Shown here: positions 1 through 20,911 of the stretch, in pieces
How the letters are laid out: each line of letters opens with the position of its first letter
Position numbering within the stretch: position 1 is the first letter of the stretch
DNA from: Fulvimonas soli
GTDB taxonomy: Bacteria; Pseudomonadota; Gammaproteobacteria; Xanthomonadales; Rhodanobacteraceae
Reading direction: 5' to 3'
Assembly (NCBI RefSeq): GCF_003148905.1
Contig: NZ_QGHC01000006.1
Coordinates: 40,286 to 104,285 of the forward strand
DNA: 64,000 nucleotides
The notes under the pieces: model-generated
The model's database searches: none
What the model was told of the DNA's origin: nothing
The model's input: the letters and a program-made list of their open reading frames with translations, nothing else
Program-made: the position numbers and the translations under genes

Positions 1-2
1 TC

Positions 3-1193
<1,191 letters not shown>

Positions 1194-1200
1194 GCAAGCC

Positions 1201-1290
1201 GGGAGTCGGGAGCGGGGAACAGGGAACCGGAAGCGGCTCGCCCAGCGTGCTACGCTTTCCCCGTTCCCGGTTCTCCATTCCCGATTCCCA
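1201..1290. repeat. GGGAAT-type intergenic inverted repeat, copy a
   Basis: The left arm has purine-rich units of the form GGGAGTC/GGGAAC, and the right arm (about 1258-1290) has the complementary TTCCC/GATTCCC units. A long imperfect hairpin can form between tuf and tRNA-Trp. Similar arrangements occur at 5338, 9642 and 27188, always between genes of the translation/transcription block. It could act as a transcript stabiliser, a processing site or a weak terminator; the sequence does not say which. Confidence 0.7.
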
Positions 1291-1298
1291 TTTTTCGT

Positions 1299-1374
<76 letters not shown>

Positions 1375-1455
1375 TCTTCCCGAGGAAATCCGTCGGGCAC
1401 GGATGGCATGATCGGCCGCGCGGCCGGTGATGCCGGCCCGTACCGACCACGGCGC

Positions 1456-1845
1456 ATGAATACCAAGGCAGAACAGTCCAAGGGCGTAGGCGCGGTCGAT
1501 GTCGTCTTGCTGGTGCTGGCCGCCGCGATCCTGGCGGCGGGCATCGTCGGCTATTCGGTGCTGGGCGCCAGCGGCAACGTGTCGCAATCGGTGCGCCTGC
1601 TCGGCGTGCTGGCCGCGCTGGTGGTGTCGCTGGCGATCGCCGCCTTCACCGCCCCCGGCCGCCGCGTGAAGGGTTTCGTGGCCGAGTCGCAGTTCGAATT
1701 GCGCAAGGTGGTCTGGCCCACCCGCGACGAGACCCTCAAGACCACGCTCGTCATCATCGCCGTGGTCATCGTCCTGTCGCTGCTGCTGGGGCTGATCGAC
1801 CTGATCCTGAAGTCGGTCGTGCTCGACTGGCTGCTCAAGCTGTGA
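1456..1845 (+). CDS. secE: Preprotein translocase subunit SecE
   Basis: SecE clamps the SecY channel of the inner-membrane Sec translocon. The 129-residue protein has three hydrophobic segments (about residues 13-34, 45-65 and 96-118), matching the three-span proteobacterial type, and the conserved cytoplasmic segment [13 protein letters not shown] before the last span. The ATG at 1456 is chosen because the frame upstream runs into tRNA-Trp and has no family-like sequence. It lies 10 bp before nusG, the standard secE-nusG pair. Confidence 0.95.
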   Translation: MNTKAEQSKGVGAVDVVLLVLAAAILAAGIVGYSVLGASGNVSQSVRLLGVLAALVVSLAIAAFTAPGRRVKGFVAESQFELRKVVWPTRDETLKTTLVIIAVVIVLSLLLGLIDLILKSVVLDWLLKL

Positions 1846-1855
1846 GGTTAAGCCC

Positions 1856-2416
1856 ATGAGCAAGCGTTGGTATGTGGTGCACGCCTATTCGGGCTTCGAG
1901 AACCAGGTCAAGCGCTCGCTGGTCGAGCGCATCGCCCGCGCCGGCATGGAGGAGAAGTTCGGCGAGGTGCTGGTGCCGACCGAGGAAGTGATCGAGATGC
2001 GCGGCGGGCAGAAGCGCCGCAGCGACCGCAAGTTCTTCCCCGGCTACGTGCTGGTGCAGATCGAGACCAACACCGAGGGCAAGGCGCCGCGCATCGACGA
2101 CGAGTGCTGGCACCTGGTGAAGGAAACCCCGAAGGTGATGGGCTTCATCGGCGGCACCGCCGACCGCCCGCTGCCGATCAAGGACAGCGAGGCCGACGTC
2201 ATCCTGAGCCGCGTCCGCGAGGGCGTGGAGAAGCCCAAGCCCAAGGTGCTGTTCGAGCCGGGCGAGATGGTCCGCGTCACCGACGGCCCGTTCAACGACT
2301 TCAACGGCGTGGTCGAGGAAGTCAACTACGAGAAGAACCGCCTGCGCGTGGCGGTGCTGATCTTCGGCCGCTCCACGCCTGTGGAGCTGGAATTCGGCCA
2401 GGTCGAAAAGGCTTGA
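1856..2416 (+). CDS. nusG: Transcription termination/antitermination protein NusG
   Basis: NusG binds RNA polymerase to suppress pausing, and links it to Rho or to ribosomal protein S10. The 186-residue protein starts with the NGN-domain signature [14 protein letters not shown], followed by the FPGYVLVQ segment. It ends with a KOW domain (about residues 130-165, containing [18 protein letters not shown]). Length is close to the E. coli protein (181). It is probably co-transcribed with secE. The 404 bp after it hold repeats and the rplK promoter. Confidence 0.97.
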   Translation: MSKRWYVVHAYSGFENQVKRSLVERIARAGMEEKFGEVLVPTEEVIEMRGGQKRRSDRKFFPGYVLVQIETNTEGKAPRIDDECWHLVKETPKVMGFIGGTADRPLPIKDSEADVILSRVREGVEKPKPKVLFEPGEMVRVTDGPFNDFNGVVEEVNYEKNRLRVAVLIFGRSTPVELEFGQVEKA

Positions 2417-2463
2417 TCCGGCCGAAGTGTTTGAGCGGAGCGGTACCGCATCGCGCGCTCGCT

Positions 2464-2640
2464 TCCTCCCCCCTCCGGGGAGAGGATTGAGGTGAGGGGC
2501 CGGGACTTGCGCAGAGGCTGATTCGAAGCGCCCCCCTGCCTGGTCCGGCGTCATCGCCAGGTTGGCCCCTCATCCGGCCCTTCGGGCCACCCCGGATCGG
2601 GTCCGGGGCAGGCTCTTCTCCCCGGCGGGGAGAAGGAAGT
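2464..2640. repeat. REP-like inverted pair (CTCCCC/GTGAGGGG family)
   Basis: Two small hairpins of the CCTCCGGGGAGAGG and TCTCCCCGGCGGGGAGA type lie in opposite orientation. They are linked by GGTGAGGGGCC (2491-2501) and its complement GGCCCCTCA (2564-2572), so the whole stretch can fold on itself. The same family forms the pair at 41,083-41,225. It occupies most of the nusG-rplK gap; apart from the promoter described next, I see no gene in 2417-2820. Confidence 0.7.
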
Positions 2641-2652
2641 ACGGCACGGGGC

Positions 2653-2681
2653 TTGCTTAAAACGTGAGCAGTCTCTAGACT
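2653..2681 (+). promoter_or_regulatory. Candidate promoter of rplKAJL-rpoBC
   Basis: TTGCTT (2653-2658), a 17-nt spacer and TAGACT (2676-2681) make a good sigma-70-type promoter about 140 nt before rplK. The transcript would start near 2688. Its leader contains a long-range pairing of CTGGGGG (2694-2700) with CCCCCAG (2733-2739), a plausible place for the L1 autoregulatory binding site known upstream of rplK in proteobacteria; the assignment is inferred. Confidence 0.6.
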
Positions 2682-2820
2682 ACGCGGTTCACGCTGGGGG
2701 TTTGCGCCCGGCGTGCCCGCGTTTTTCGGCGGCCCCCAGGACGGCGGGCCCGTCACGGTCAGGGATCGACGTTCTGCTGCGAGGAGCCGCAAGGCGCTTG
2801 CACTCGCGAGGAAAATCCAC

Positions 2821-3249
2821 ATGGCAAAGAAAGTCGTCGGTTACATCAAGCTGCAGGTCAAGGCCGGCCAGGCCAACCCGTCGCCGCCGGTCGGCCCGGC
2901 GCTGGGCCAGCGCGGCCTGAACATCATGGAGTTCTGCAAGGCGTTCAACGCCGCCACGCAGAAGATGGAGCCGGGCCTGCCGATCCCGGTCATCATCACG
3001 GCCTACTCCGACCGCAGCTTCACCTTCGTCACCAAGACCCCGCCGGCCACCGTGCTGATCAAGAAGGTCACCGGCGTCGCCAAGGGCTCGTCCAAGCCGA
3101 ACACCGACAAGGTCGGCAAGATCACCCGCAAGCAGCTGGAGGACGTCGCCAAGCAGAAGGAGCCGGATCTGACGGCTGCGGATCTTGACGCCGCGGTGCG
3201 CACCATCGCCGGTAGCGCGCGCAGCATGGGCCTGGTGGTGGAGGGCTAA
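2821..3249 (+). CDS. rplK: 50S ribosomal protein L11
   Basis: L11 forms part of the GTPase-associated centre of the large subunit, where it binds 23S rRNA and is needed for RelA activation by stalled ribosomes. The 142-residue length equals E. coli L11. The N-terminal domain carries the proline-rich [16 protein letters not shown] segment and the C-terminal rRNA-binding domain ends in RSMGLVVEG. The start is the ATG before [11 protein letters not shown]; the longer open frame upstream is leader. rplA follows after 3 bp. Confidence 0.98.
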   Translation: MAKKVVGYIKLQVKAGQANPSPPVGPALGQRGLNIMEFCKAFNAATQKMEPGLPIPVIITAYSDRSFTFVTKTPPATVLIKKVTGVAKGSSKPNTDKVGKITRKQLEDVAKQKEPDLTAADLDAAVRTIAGSARSMGLVVEG

Positions 3250-3252
3250 GAC

Positions 3253-3960
3253 ATGGCGAAGCTCACGAAGCGTATGAAGGCGGCCCAGGCCGCGGTGCAG
3301 CCGGGCAAGCTCTACGGCCTGGAAGAGGCCCTGACCATCGTCAAGGCCAACGCCAAGGCGAAGTTCGCCGAGTCCGTGGACGTCGCCGTCCGCCTCGGCA
3401 TCGACGCGAAGAAGTCCGACCAGGGCGTGCGCGGCTCCTCGCTGCTGCCGCACGGCACCGGCAAGACCGTCAAGGTGGCGGTGTTCTGCCCGGCCGGCGA
3501 GAAGGCCGAGGCGGCCAAGGCCGCCGGCGCCGACGCGGTCGGCATGGACGACCTGGCCGAGCGCATGCAGGCCGGCGAGCTCGACTTCGGCCGGGTGATC
3601 GCCACGCCGGACGCGATGCGCGTGGTCGGCAAGCTGGGCCAGCTGCTCGGCCCGCGCGGCCTGATGCCGAACCCGAAGGACGGCTCGGTCACCGCCGACG
3701 TGGTCACCGCGGTGAAGAACGCCAAGGCCGGCCAGGTGAAGTTCCGCAACGACAAGGCGGGCATCGTCCACGCCAGCATCGGCAAGGTCACCTTCGAGGC
3801 GGGCCAGCTCGCCGACAACCTGAACGCGCTGATCGCCGACCTGCTGAAGGCCAAGCCGGCCGCGGCCAAGGGCCAGTACCTGCAGAAGGTCGCGCTGTCC
3901 AGCACCATGGGCGTGGGCGTGCCGGTCGATACCTCGACCCTGGTCACCGCGGCCAAGTAA
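3253..3960 (+). CDS. rplA: 50S ribosomal protein L1
   Basis: L1 builds the mobile L1 stalk that helps eject deacylated tRNA. In proteobacteria it also represses its own L11-L1 message. The 235 residues match the family length. Family signatures include [13 protein letters not shown], the [15 protein letters not shown] motif and a C-terminal [10 protein letters not shown] segment. It is translated directly after rplK, which fits joint L1-mediated control. A strong hairpin follows the stop. Confidence 0.98.
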   Translation: MAKLTKRMKAAQAAVQPGKLYGLEEALTIVKANAKAKFAESVDVAVRLGIDAKKSDQGVRGSSLLPHGTGKTVKVAVFCPAGEKAEAAKAAGADAVGMDDLAERMQAGELDFGRVIATPDAMRVVGKLGQLLGPRGLMPNPKDGSVTADVVTAVKNAKAGQVKFRNDKAGIVHASIGKVTFEAGQLADNLNALIADLLKAKPAAAKGQYLQKVALSSTMGVGVPVDTSTLVTAAK

Positions 3961-3973
3961 GACGAGTTCAAGC

Positions 3974-4006
3974 CCCGCGCGGCGGCTGCCGCGCGGGCAC
4001 GTTTTT
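3974..4006 (+). terminator. Hairpin with T-run after rplA (partial terminator or attenuator)
   Basis: CCCGCGCGGC (3974-3983) pairs perfectly with GCCGCGCGGG (3988-3997) around a 4-nt loop and is followed by CACGTTTTT. The shape is that of a Rho-independent terminator, placed between the L11-L1 pair and the L10-L7/L12 pair. Complete termination would uncouple rplJL from the rplK promoter, so partial read-through or a promoter downstream is expected. Confidence 0.65.
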
Positions 4007-4303
4007 GAGGGTAGCCCCGCGCCTTCCGCGGCGGGGCCGCCGTCAAAGACCGCAGGCGCGGCAAGCGCGCGGCGACGGCGGGCAGGGAGCCCGTTCTGGC
4101 ACGGAATCGCCGTCGACGCCCGCGAAGCCGCTTAATCCGGGTCCCTTGGGGCCCCGCCTGCGCAGATGGTGTCGCCCCTTCTGGATCGTTTCGTTCTGGA
4201 AAGGCCACCACCCGGGACGCCCCGCGTCCCCGACGTCAGGGAAGGCGTCGCCCAGGACCGCGAGCGGCAGGAGCCGTGAGCGGAATTCATTTGGAGGAGT
4301 GCA
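4007..4303 (+). promoter_or_regulatory. rplJ leader region (candidate L10 autoregulatory leader)
   Basis: About 300 nt without a credible gene separate the rplA hairpin from rplJ. In proteobacteria the L10-(L7/L12) complex binds a structured leader here and represses translation. The stretch is GC-rich with several pairing possibilities, and ends in a good ribosome binding site (GGAGG at 4293-4297) before the ATG at 4304. I cannot draw the conserved fold with confidence by eye. Confidence 0.4.
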
Positions 4304-4828
4304 ATGGCTCTCAATCTGTCCCAGAAGCAAGAAGTCGTCGCCGAGCTGGCAGAGGTTGCCGCGAAGGCGCACTCCTTGGTCGCCGCCGAGTACGCGGGCA
4401 CCACGGTCGAGCAGATGACCGCGATGCGCAAGAAGGCCCGCGAGTCCGGCGTGTTCCTGAAGGTTGTCAAGAACACGCTGGCCGCGCGCGCCGTGGCCGG
4501 TACCGGGTTCGAGGTCGTCAAGGACGCCCTGACCGGTCCGCTGCTGTATGCGTTCTCGACCGAGGAGCCCGGCGCTGCCGGTCGCCTGATCAAGGAATTC
4601 GCCAAGACCAACGACAAGCTGAAGGCGAAGGTCGTCTCGGTGGAAGGCAAGCTGCTGCCGCCCGCTCACGTCGACGTGCTGGCCTCGCTGCCGACCCGCG
4701 AGCAGGCGCTGGCGATGCTGGCCCGCGTGCTGGCCGAGCCGGCCGCGATGTTCGCCCGCGCCGTCAAGGCGGTGGCCGACAAGCAGGGCGGTGGCGAAGT
4801 CGCCGCCGAAGCCCCGGCCGAAGCCTGA
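4304..4828 (+). CDS. rplJ: 50S ribosomal protein L10
   Basis: L10 anchors the L7/L12 dimers to form the ribosomal stalk that recruits translational GTPases, and autoregulates rplJL. The 174-residue protein has the family start [19 protein letters not shown], the [19 protein letters not shown] segment and a C-terminal helix (about residues 140-165) that would bind L12 dimers. The ending is Ala/Glu-rich. The start is set by a strong GGAGG nearby. rplL follows 47 bp downstream. Confidence 0.97.
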   Translation: MALNLSQKQEVVAELAEVAAKAHSLVAAEYAGTTVEQMTAMRKKARESGVFLKVVKNTLAARAVAGTGFEVVKDALTGPLLYAFSTEEPGAAGRLIKEFAKTNDKLKAKVVSVEGKLLPPAHVDVLASLPTREQALAMLARVLAEPAAMFARAVKAVADKQGGGEVAAEAPAEA

Positions 4829-4875
4829 AGCCCGACGTCTTTCCGTAACGAATCCATTTCCAGAGGTAGAACACA

Positions 4876-5250
4876 ATGTCCCTGACCAACGAGCAGATCG
4901 TCGAGGCCGTCGCTTCGAAGTCCCTGATGGAAGTGATGGACCTGGTGAAGGCCATCGAAGAGAAGTTCGGCGTCTCCGCCGCCGCCCCGGTCGCCGTGGC
5001 CGCCGGCCCGGTCGCCGCCGCGGCCGCCGCCGAGGAGCAGACCGAGTTCAACGTGATCCTGGCCGCCGCCGGCGACAAGAAGGTCGAAGTGATCAAGGCC
5101 GTCCGCGCGATCACCGGCCTGGGCCTGAAGGAAGCGAAGGACCTCGTCGAGGGTGCTCCGCAGACCGTGAAGGAAGGCGTGTCGAAGGAAGACGCCGAGA
5201 AGTTCAAGAAGGACCTGGAAGCCGCCGGCGCCAAGGTCGAACTGAAGTAA
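4876..5250 (+). CDS. rplL: 50S ribosomal protein L7/L12
   Basis: L7/L12 is the multicopy flexible stalk protein that recruits EF-Tu, EF-G and IF2. The 124 residues show the helical dimerisation domain (1-33), an Ala/Val-rich hinge (about 34-52) and the globular domain with the [20 protein letters not shown] helix. Length is close to E. coli L12 (121). An imperfect terminator-like hairpin follows, as expected for the reduced transcription of rpoB relative to rplL. Confidence 0.98.
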   Translation: MSLTNEQIVEAVASKSLMEVMDLVKAIEEKFGVSAAAPVAVAAGPVAAAAAAEEQTEFNVILAAAGDKKVEVIKAVRAITGLGLKEAKDLVEGAPQTVKEGVSKEDAEKFKKDLEAAGAKVELK

Positions 5251-5293
5251 TTGGCGCCCTTGCGCGCCGTCAGTTTGATCGAGCGTCACGCAA

Positions 5294-5320
5294 GCCTGGG
5301 GGCGTAAGCCCCCGGGCTTT
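5294..5320 (+). terminator. rplL-rpoB attenuator hairpin
   Basis: GCCTGGGGGC (5294-5303) pairs with GCCCCCGGGC (5308-5317), with one G-T pair and the loop GTAA, followed by only TTT. The short T-run suggests partial termination. That is the known arrangement between rplL and rpoB in E. coli, where most transcripts stop before the polymerase genes. Confidence 0.65.
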
Positions 5321-5337
5321 GCCTGCTTACGGCGGGC

Positions 5338-5425
5338 AGGAATAGGGAATGGAGAATAGGGAATCGTAACCCCGGCGGAGCCTGCCGCCGATTGACGATT
5401 CCCTATTCTCGATTCCCTGCATTTT
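5338..5425. repeat. GGGAAT-type intergenic inverted repeat, copy b
   Basis: The best-paired copy of the family. GAGAATAGGGAATCGT (5352-5367) is the exact complement of ACGATTCCCTATTCTC (5395-5410), and both arms extend with further GGGAAT/ATTCCC units. The 27-nt loop is GC-rich. It lies between the rplL attenuator and the rpoB start, so it would be in the rpoB leader RNA. Confidence 0.8.
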
Positions 5426-5481
5426 CCCTTTTGCCGGTGTGTGCACCACCGGCGCCACTGCGAACCGAGGCGTCACCGACC

Positions 5482-9641
<4,160 letters not shown>

Positions 9642-9642
<1 letters not shown>

Positions 9643-9731
9643 TGGTCGGGGCAGGGACGGGGCGAGGTTCCCCGTGCCCTGTTCCCCGTTCCCCCGACAG
9701 GGATTCGCCGGCAAGCGCGGACCCCGACCAT
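9642..9731. repeat. GGGAAT-type intergenic inverted repeat, copy c (GC-shifted)
   Basis: ATGGTCGGGG (9642-9651) is the exact complement of CCCCGACCAT (9722-9731). Inside them the arms carry GGGACGGGG and TTCCCCGT/GTTCCCC units, like the other GGGAAT copies but with A/T replaced by G/C. It fills the rpoB-rpoC spacer and begins at the rpoB stop codon. Confidence 0.65.
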
Positions 9732-9757
9732 GAAATGGCTCCTATCGGAGACTTGCA

Positions 9758-13966
<4,209 letters not shown>

Positions 13967-13992
13967 GCCTCCGGGCCCGGCTCGCCGACATA

Positions 13993-14014
13993 CGAAATGA
14001 GGCGCAGGGAACGC
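13993..14014 (+). promoter_or_regulatory. Motif shared with the S10 leader
   Basis: This 22-nt stretch, with core GAAATGAGGCGCAGGGA, recurs at 18,779-18,800 upstream of rpsJ with one mismatch. Here it can fold as GAGGCGC/GCGCCTC around a 7-nt loop. It lies 26 bp after the rpoC stop, before the likely rpsL promoter. Function unknown; a shared binding or processing site is possible. Confidence 0.4.
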
Positions 14015-14050
14015 GCCTCGTGTTCGGGTCAGGGACGGCAGGGCTTCGGC

Positions 14051-14079
14051 TTGCCTGTGGCGGGCTGCCCATGTTAAAT
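14051..14079 (+). promoter_or_regulatory. Candidate rpsL-rpsG-fusA-tuf promoter
   Basis: TTGCCT (14051-14056), a 17-nt spacer and TTAAAT (14074-14079) resemble a sigma-70 promoter upstream of rpsL. Transcription would begin near 14,086, just before the hairpin at 14,091. Confidence 0.55.
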
Positions 14080-14090
14080 TCCCGCTTCTT

Positions 14091-14119
14091 GGCAGACCGA
14101 GACGTATCGGTCTGCCTTT
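14091..14119 (+). terminator. Hairpin at the start of the str transcript
   Basis: GGCAGACCGA (14091-14100) pairs perfectly with TCGGTCTGCC (14107-14116) around GACGTA and is followed by TTTATGTTT. It could end read-through transcripts from rpoC. For transcripts from the adjacent promoter it would be a 5'-terminal hairpin, so an attenuator or mRNA-stabilising role is also possible. Confidence 0.55.
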
Positions 14120-14142
14120 ATGTTTCCCAGGAATAGTTCCGC

Positions 14143-14517
14143 ATGACGACAGTCAACCAGTTGGTGCGCAAGTCCCGCAGCCCGAAGAGCTACAAGAGCG
14201 CTTCGCCGGCCCTGCAGAGCAGCCCGCAGCGCCGTGGCGTCTGCACGCGCGTTTACACCACCACCCCGAAGAAGCCGAACTCGGCCCTGCGCAAGGTCGC
14301 CAAGGTGCGCCTGACCAACGGCTACGAGGTCATCAGCTACATCGGCGGCGAAGGCCACAACCTGCAGGAGCACTCGGTGGTGCTGATCCGCGGCGGCCGC
14401 GTCAAGGACCTGCCGGGCGTGCGCTACCACACCGTGCGCGGCAGCCTCGACTGCGCCGGCGTCGCCAAGCGCCGCCAGGCCCGCTCCAAGTACGGCGCCA
14501 AGCGCCCGAAGTCCTGA
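14143..14517 (+). CDS. rpsL: 30S ribosomal protein S12
   Basis: S12 sits at the decoding centre of the small subunit. The 124-residue protein (E. coli 124) begins with [14 protein letters not shown]. It keeps the [17 protein letters not shown] loop with both lysines whose change gives streptomycin resistance (Lys43/Lys44 counting the initiator Met), and the [12 protein letters not shown] loop with its lysine, so the sequence looks streptomycin-sensitive. First gene of the str operon; rpsG follows after 17 bp. Confidence 0.98.
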   Translation: MTTVNQLVRKSRSPKSYKSASPALQSSPQRRGVCTRVYTTTPKKPNSALRKVAKVRLTNGYEVISYIGGEGHNLQEHSVVLIRGGRVKDLPGVRYHTVRGSLDCAGVAKRRQARSKYGAKRPKS

Positions 14518-14534
14518 TCCCTAGGAAATAACTC

Positions 14535-15002
14535 ATGTCGCGTAAAGGTTCCCATCCCGCCCGCCTGGTGCTGCCCGATCCCAAGCACGGCAGCCAGCTG
14601 ATCGCCCGCTTCATCAACATGGTGATGAAGAGCGGCAAGAAGTCCGTCGCCGAGGGCATCGTCTACGGCGCGCTCGAGCACCTGGGCGAGAAGAACGCCG
14701 AGCCGGTCGCCCTGGTCGAGAAGGCCCTGGGCAACGTCGCCCCAGCCGTCGAGGTGAAGTCCCGCCGCGTCGGCGGCGCCACCTACCAGGTGCCGGTGGA
14801 AGTGCGTCCCGGCCGCCGCATGGCGCTGGCGATGCGCTGGGTGATCGAGGCCGCCCGCAAGCGCGGCGAGACCTCGATGCCGCGCAAGCTGGCCGCCGAG
14901 CTGCTGGAGGCCTCCGAGAACCGCGGCGGCGCGATCAAGAAGCGCGAAGAGACCCACCGCATGGCGGAGGCCAACAAGGCCTTCTCGCACTACCGCTGGT
15001 AA
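14535..15002 (+). CDS. rpsG: 30S ribosomal protein S7
   Basis: S7 nucleates assembly of the 30S head and contacts E-site tRNA. It is also the usual translational repressor of the str operon. The 155-residue protein has the family features [34 protein letters not shown] and the C-terminal helix ending KAFSHYRW. A 135-bp gap before fusA contains a GC-rich hairpin-forming stretch (about 15,017-15,066, with the ATCCCGCATGGCGGGTTAT palindrome) that may modulate fusA expression. Confidence 0.98.
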   Translation: MSRKGSHPARLVLPDPKHGSQLIARFINMVMKSGKKSVAEGIVYGALEHLGEKNAEPVALVEKALGNVAPAVEVKSRRVGGATYQVPVEVRPGRRMALAMRWVIEAARKRGETSMPRKLAAELLEASENRGGAIKKREETHRMAEANKAFSHYRW

Positions 15003-15137
15003 GAGAGTTCCCGTGCCGCCCCTGCCGGGGCGGCGAGGACGTTCCCCGCCATCCCGCATGGCGGGTTATTTCATGAAAAGCGCGGCCCGGACGGCTGCTC
15101 AGGATCAGGGCAGGCAGCCCGGAACAGGTAAACACCC

Positions 15138-17255
<2,118 letters not shown>

Positions 17256-17284
17256 TTCTTGCGATCATCCTTAGATCGCAAGAA
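17256..17284 (+). terminator. Hairpin immediately after fusA
   Basis: TTCTTGCGATC (17256-17266) pairs perfectly with GATCGCAAGAA (17274-17284) around ATCCTTA, starting one base after the fusA stop. It is the first of the GCGATC-type hairpins of the intergenic repeat family. No T-run follows, so read-through into tuf is likely. Confidence 0.5.
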
Positions 17285-17410
17285 TCAAGAAGCGGCCATC
17301 CATGGCCGCGTGCATGGTTGGTGCGATCATCCGTGATCGCAAAAGAAGATCAAAAAGCGGCCATCCATGGCCGCACTCTTAAAGTAAGGCAGTGCGATCC
17401 CAGTGGTCGC
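17261..17410. repeat. Alternating palindromes between fusA and tuf
   Basis: Two motifs alternate. Type A is GCGATC-loop-GATCGC at 17261-17279, 17323-17340 and, degenerate, 17394-17410. Type B is the 18-nt GCGGCCATCCATGGCCGC (8-bp arms around CC) at 17292-17309 and 17357-17374. Type B recurs exactly at 32440 and with one changed base pair at 26762, and type A at 32368, always in gaps of the ribosomal block and often flanked by AAAAG and ACTC. Confidence 0.8.
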
Positions 17411-17471
17411 GTAATTGAAAAGACGCGGCCGAGCCGCACTGACGAATAGTTCTATCTAGAGGTCTCAAGTC

Positions 17472-18662
<1,191 letters not shown>

Positions 18663-18667
18663 GCGGA

Positions 18668-18700
18668 CCGGCGAAGCCGTCCCCGCGGCGGCTTCGCCGG
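18668..18700 (+). terminator. Hairpin after tuf copy 2
   Basis: CCGGCGAAGCCG (18668-18679) pairs perfectly over 12 bp with CGGCTTCGCCGG (18689-18700) across a 9-nt loop, 6 bases after the stop. The following AGGCTTGTTC has few T residues, so it is either a Rho-assisted end of the str operon or a 3' stabilising stem. The S10 promoter lies directly after it. Confidence 0.55.
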
Positions 18701-18704
18701 AGGC

Positions 18705-18733
18705 TTGTTCACGGCAAGTGAATAGGCTATAGT
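18705..18733 (+). promoter_or_regulatory. Candidate S10 operon promoter
   Basis: TTGTTC (18705-18710), a 17-nt spacer and TATAGT (18728-18733) form the best promoter-like element in the block. The start would fall near 18,740, leaving a leader of about 275 nt before rpsJ, the size range in which the E. coli S10 leader carries L4-dependent control. Confidence 0.65.
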
Positions 18734-18739
18734 TGACAA

Positions 18740-19014
18740 GTTGCCCTGCCGGATCAGGTTCCGGCACGGGCCTCACCGCGAAATGAGGCGCAGGGAGCGC
18801 TTCGAGTTCGCATCCAGGGATGGTTCGCCGGAATTCCGGTTCGTTCCGGGCTTTCCGACGCTGGTTTCAATGCCTGGGCAGGCCGATTTGCGGCCTGCCC
18901 GGCGTTTTGGAGTCTCCGGGGGCGGTTCGCCCCGAGGCGTTTCAGGGTTGTGCGGCGCGGCGAGAAGCCCTGCCGGATCACAGAAATCGTTCTTTCGATA
19001 ACAGGACACGGTTT
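18740..19014 (+). promoter_or_regulatory. S10 operon leader with internal attenuator-like hairpin
   Basis: There is no credible gene in this 275-nt leader. It begins with a TGAGGC-containing stretch (18,779-18,800) shared with the rpsL upstream region. At 18876-18900 GGGCAGGCCG pairs perfectly with CGGCCTGCCC around ATTTG and is followed by GGCGTTTT, an intrinsic-terminator shape inside the leader. In E. coli L4 causes transcription attenuation in this leader; a similar role here is inferred from position, not from sequence similarity. Confidence 0.55.
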
Positions 19015-19326
19015 ATGGCGAACCAGAAGATTCGCATTCGGCTCAAGGCGTTCGATCATCGCCTGATCGACCGTTCGGCCAGCGAGATCGTCGAGACGGC
19101 CAAGCGCACCGGCGCCACGGTGCTCGGCCCGATCCCGCTCCCGACCAAGATCGAGCGCTACACCATCCTGGTGTCGCCTCACGTCGACAAGGACGCGCGC
19201 GACCAGTACGAGACCCGTACCCACAAGCGCGTGCTCGACATCGTCGACCCCAACGACAAGACCGTGGACGCGCTCATGAAGCTCGATCTCGCCGCCGGCG
19301 TGGACGTGCAGATCAAGCTGGGCTGA
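19015..19326 (+). CDS. rpsJ: 30S ribosomal protein S10
   Basis: S10 belongs to the 30S head and is also the NusG partner (NusE) that couples translation to transcription. The 103-residue protein (E. coli 103) starts [19 protein letters not shown]; a 65-residue upstream frame extension is leader. The conserved [13 protein letters not shown] loop is present. First gene of the S10 operon; rplC follows after 21 bp. Confidence 0.98.
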   Translation: MANQKIRIRLKAFDHRLIDRSASEIVETAKRTGATVLGPIPLPTKIERYTILVSPHVDKDARDQYETRTHKRVLDIVDPNDKTVDALMKLDLAAGVDVQIKLG

Positions 19327-19347
19327 GCGTAGAGACAGGATACGAAG

Positions 19348-19989
19348 ATGAGCATCGGACTGGTTGGCCGCAAGTGCGGCATGAGCCGGCTCTTCACCGA
19401 AGACGGGCGCTCGATCCCGGTGACGCTGATCGAGGCGACGCCGAACCGCGTGACCCAGGTGAAGACGGAAGACAACGACGGCTACAGCGCCGTGCAGGTC
19501 ACGGTGGGCGCCAAGCGCGCCAGCCTGCTGACGCAGCCGCTGAAGGGCCATTACGCCAAGGCCAAGGTGGAGCCGGGTCGCGGCCTGTGGGAGTTCCGCG
19601 TGGACGCCGCCGAGGCGGGCAAGTACGCCGTGGGCGCCGAGATCAAGGCCGAGGAAGTGTTCCAGGTCGGCCAGATCGTCGACGTGGCCGGCGTGTCCAA
19701 GGGCAAGGGCTTCCAGGGCACCATCAAGCGCCACAACTTCACCATGGGCGACGCCACGCACGGCAACTCGCTGTCGCACCGCGCGCCGGGCTCGATCGGC
19801 CAGCGCCAGACGCCGGGCCGCGTGTTCCCGGGCAAGCGCATGGCCGGCCACATGGGCGCGGTGAACCGCACCCAGCAGGGCCTGGAAGTGGTCAAGGTCG
19901 ACGCCGAGCGCCACCTGATCGCGGTGAAGGGCGCGGTGCCGGGCGCCACCGGCGGCGACGTCGTGATCCGTCCGACCACCAAGGGTTGA
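19348..19989 (+). CDS. rplC: 50S ribosomal protein L3
   Basis: L3 is an early assembly protein of the large subunit that reaches toward the peptidyl-transferase centre. The 213-residue protein starts [19 protein letters not shown]. Its extended loop contains [21 protein letters not shown], including the Gln in the GQRQTPG segment that is methylated by PrmB in E. coli. It sits between rpsJ and rplD in the standard order. Confidence 0.98.
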   Translation: MSIGLVGRKCGMSRLFTEDGRSIPVTLIEATPNRVTQVKTEDNDGYSAVQVTVGAKRASLLTQPLKGHYAKAKVEPGRGLWEFRVDAAEAGKYAVGAEIKAEEVFQVGQIVDVAGVSKGKGFQGTIKRHNFTMGDATHGNSLSHRAPGSIGQRQTPGRVFPGKRMAGHMGAVNRTQQGLEVVKVDAERHLIAVKGAVPGATGGDVVIRPTTKG

Positions 19990-20000
19990 GGAGAGACGCC

Positions 20001-20603
20001 ATGGAACTGAATGTCATTGGCGCCAAGCCGCTCAGCGTGTCGGACGAGGTGTTCGGCGCCGAGTTCAAGCAGGCCCTGGTCCACCAGGTGGTCGTGGCCT
20101 ACCAGGCCGGCGGCCGCGCCGGTACCAAGGCGCAGCTGTCCCGCGGCGAGCTGTCGGGCACCACCAAGAAGTTCAAGAAGCAGAAGGGCGGCGGCGCCCG
20201 CCACGGCGACTACCGCGCCCCGATCTTCGTGGGCGGCGGCGTCACCTTCGCGGCCAAGCCCCGCAGCTACGAGCAGAAGGTCAACCGCAAGGCCTACCGC
20301 GTGGCGATCCGCTCGATCCTTGCCGAGCTGAACCGCCAGGGCCGCCTGAAGGTGGTCGAGGGCTTCGGCATCGAGGAGCCCAAGACCAAGGCCATGGTCG
20401 CCAAGCTGGCCGAGCTGCAGGTGTCGGGCCGCGTGCTGCTGGTGTCCGAGGACGCCTCCGAGGCGCTGTTCCTGGCCGCGCGCAACATCCCGTACCTGCA
20501 TGTGCTGGACGTGCTGGCGCTGAACCCGGTCGCCCTGGTGGGCTCCGACTACGTCGTGGCGACCACCGAGGCGATCAAGAAGATCGAGGAGTGGCTGGCA
20601 TGA
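20001..20603 (+). CDS. rplD: 50S ribosomal protein L4
   Basis: L4 lines the nascent-chain exit tunnel and, in E. coli, represses the S10 operon at both transcription and translation. The 200-residue protein starts [19 protein letters not shown]. The tunnel loop includes [21 protein letters not shown], and the rest has the family length. Its stop overlaps the rplW start by ATGA. Confidence 0.98.
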   Translation: MELNVIGAKPLSVSDEVFGAEFKQALVHQVVVAYQAGGRAGTKAQLSRGELSGTTKKFKKQKGGGARHGDYRAPIFVGGGVTFAAKPRSYEQKVNRKAYRVAIRSILAELNRQGRLKVVEGFGIEEPKTKAMVAKLAELQVSGRVLLVSEDASEALFLAARNIPYLHVLDVLALNPVALVGSDYVVATTEAIKKIEEWLA

Positions 20604-20893
20604 GCAACGAACGCATCCTGAACACGCTGCGCGCGCCGTACATCTCCGAGAAGGCGGCCCGTCTCGCCGAGGGCAACCAGTACGTATTCGTGGTCGCCCC
20701 CGAGGCGACCAAGGCCGACGTCCGCGCGGCGGTGGAGCAGCTGTTCGACGTCAAGGTCGAGCAGGTGAACCTCGTCAACGCCAAGGGCAAGGTCAAGTCC
20801 TTCCGCTTCCGCGCGGGCAGCCGCCAGGGCAAGCGCAAGGCCTACGTCCGCCTTGCCGAAGGCCAGACCATCGACGTGGCGGCCAAGGCCTGA
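20600..20893 (+). CDS. rplW: 50S ribosomal protein L23
   Basis: L23 lies at the tunnel exit and docks trigger factor and SRP. The 97-residue protein begins [18 protein letters not shown] and contains the conserved segment [16 protein letters not shown]. The ATG overlapping the rplD stop (ATGA) is preferred to a possible start 9 bases upstream because translational coupling and family alignment fit it. Confidence 0.96.
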   Translation: MSNERILNTLRAPYISEKAARLAEGNQYVFVVAPEATKADVRAAVEQLFDVKVEQVNLVNAKGKVKSFRFRAGSRQGKRKAYVRLAEGQTIDVAAKA

Positions 20894-20911
20894 GCCAGGA
20901 GTTGAATTGAG

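Noticed and set aside
18741-19001. Small open frame in the S10 leader
   Set aside because: It lies within an untranslated leader with hairpins, shows no recognisable protein sequence, and lacks a ribosome binding site.
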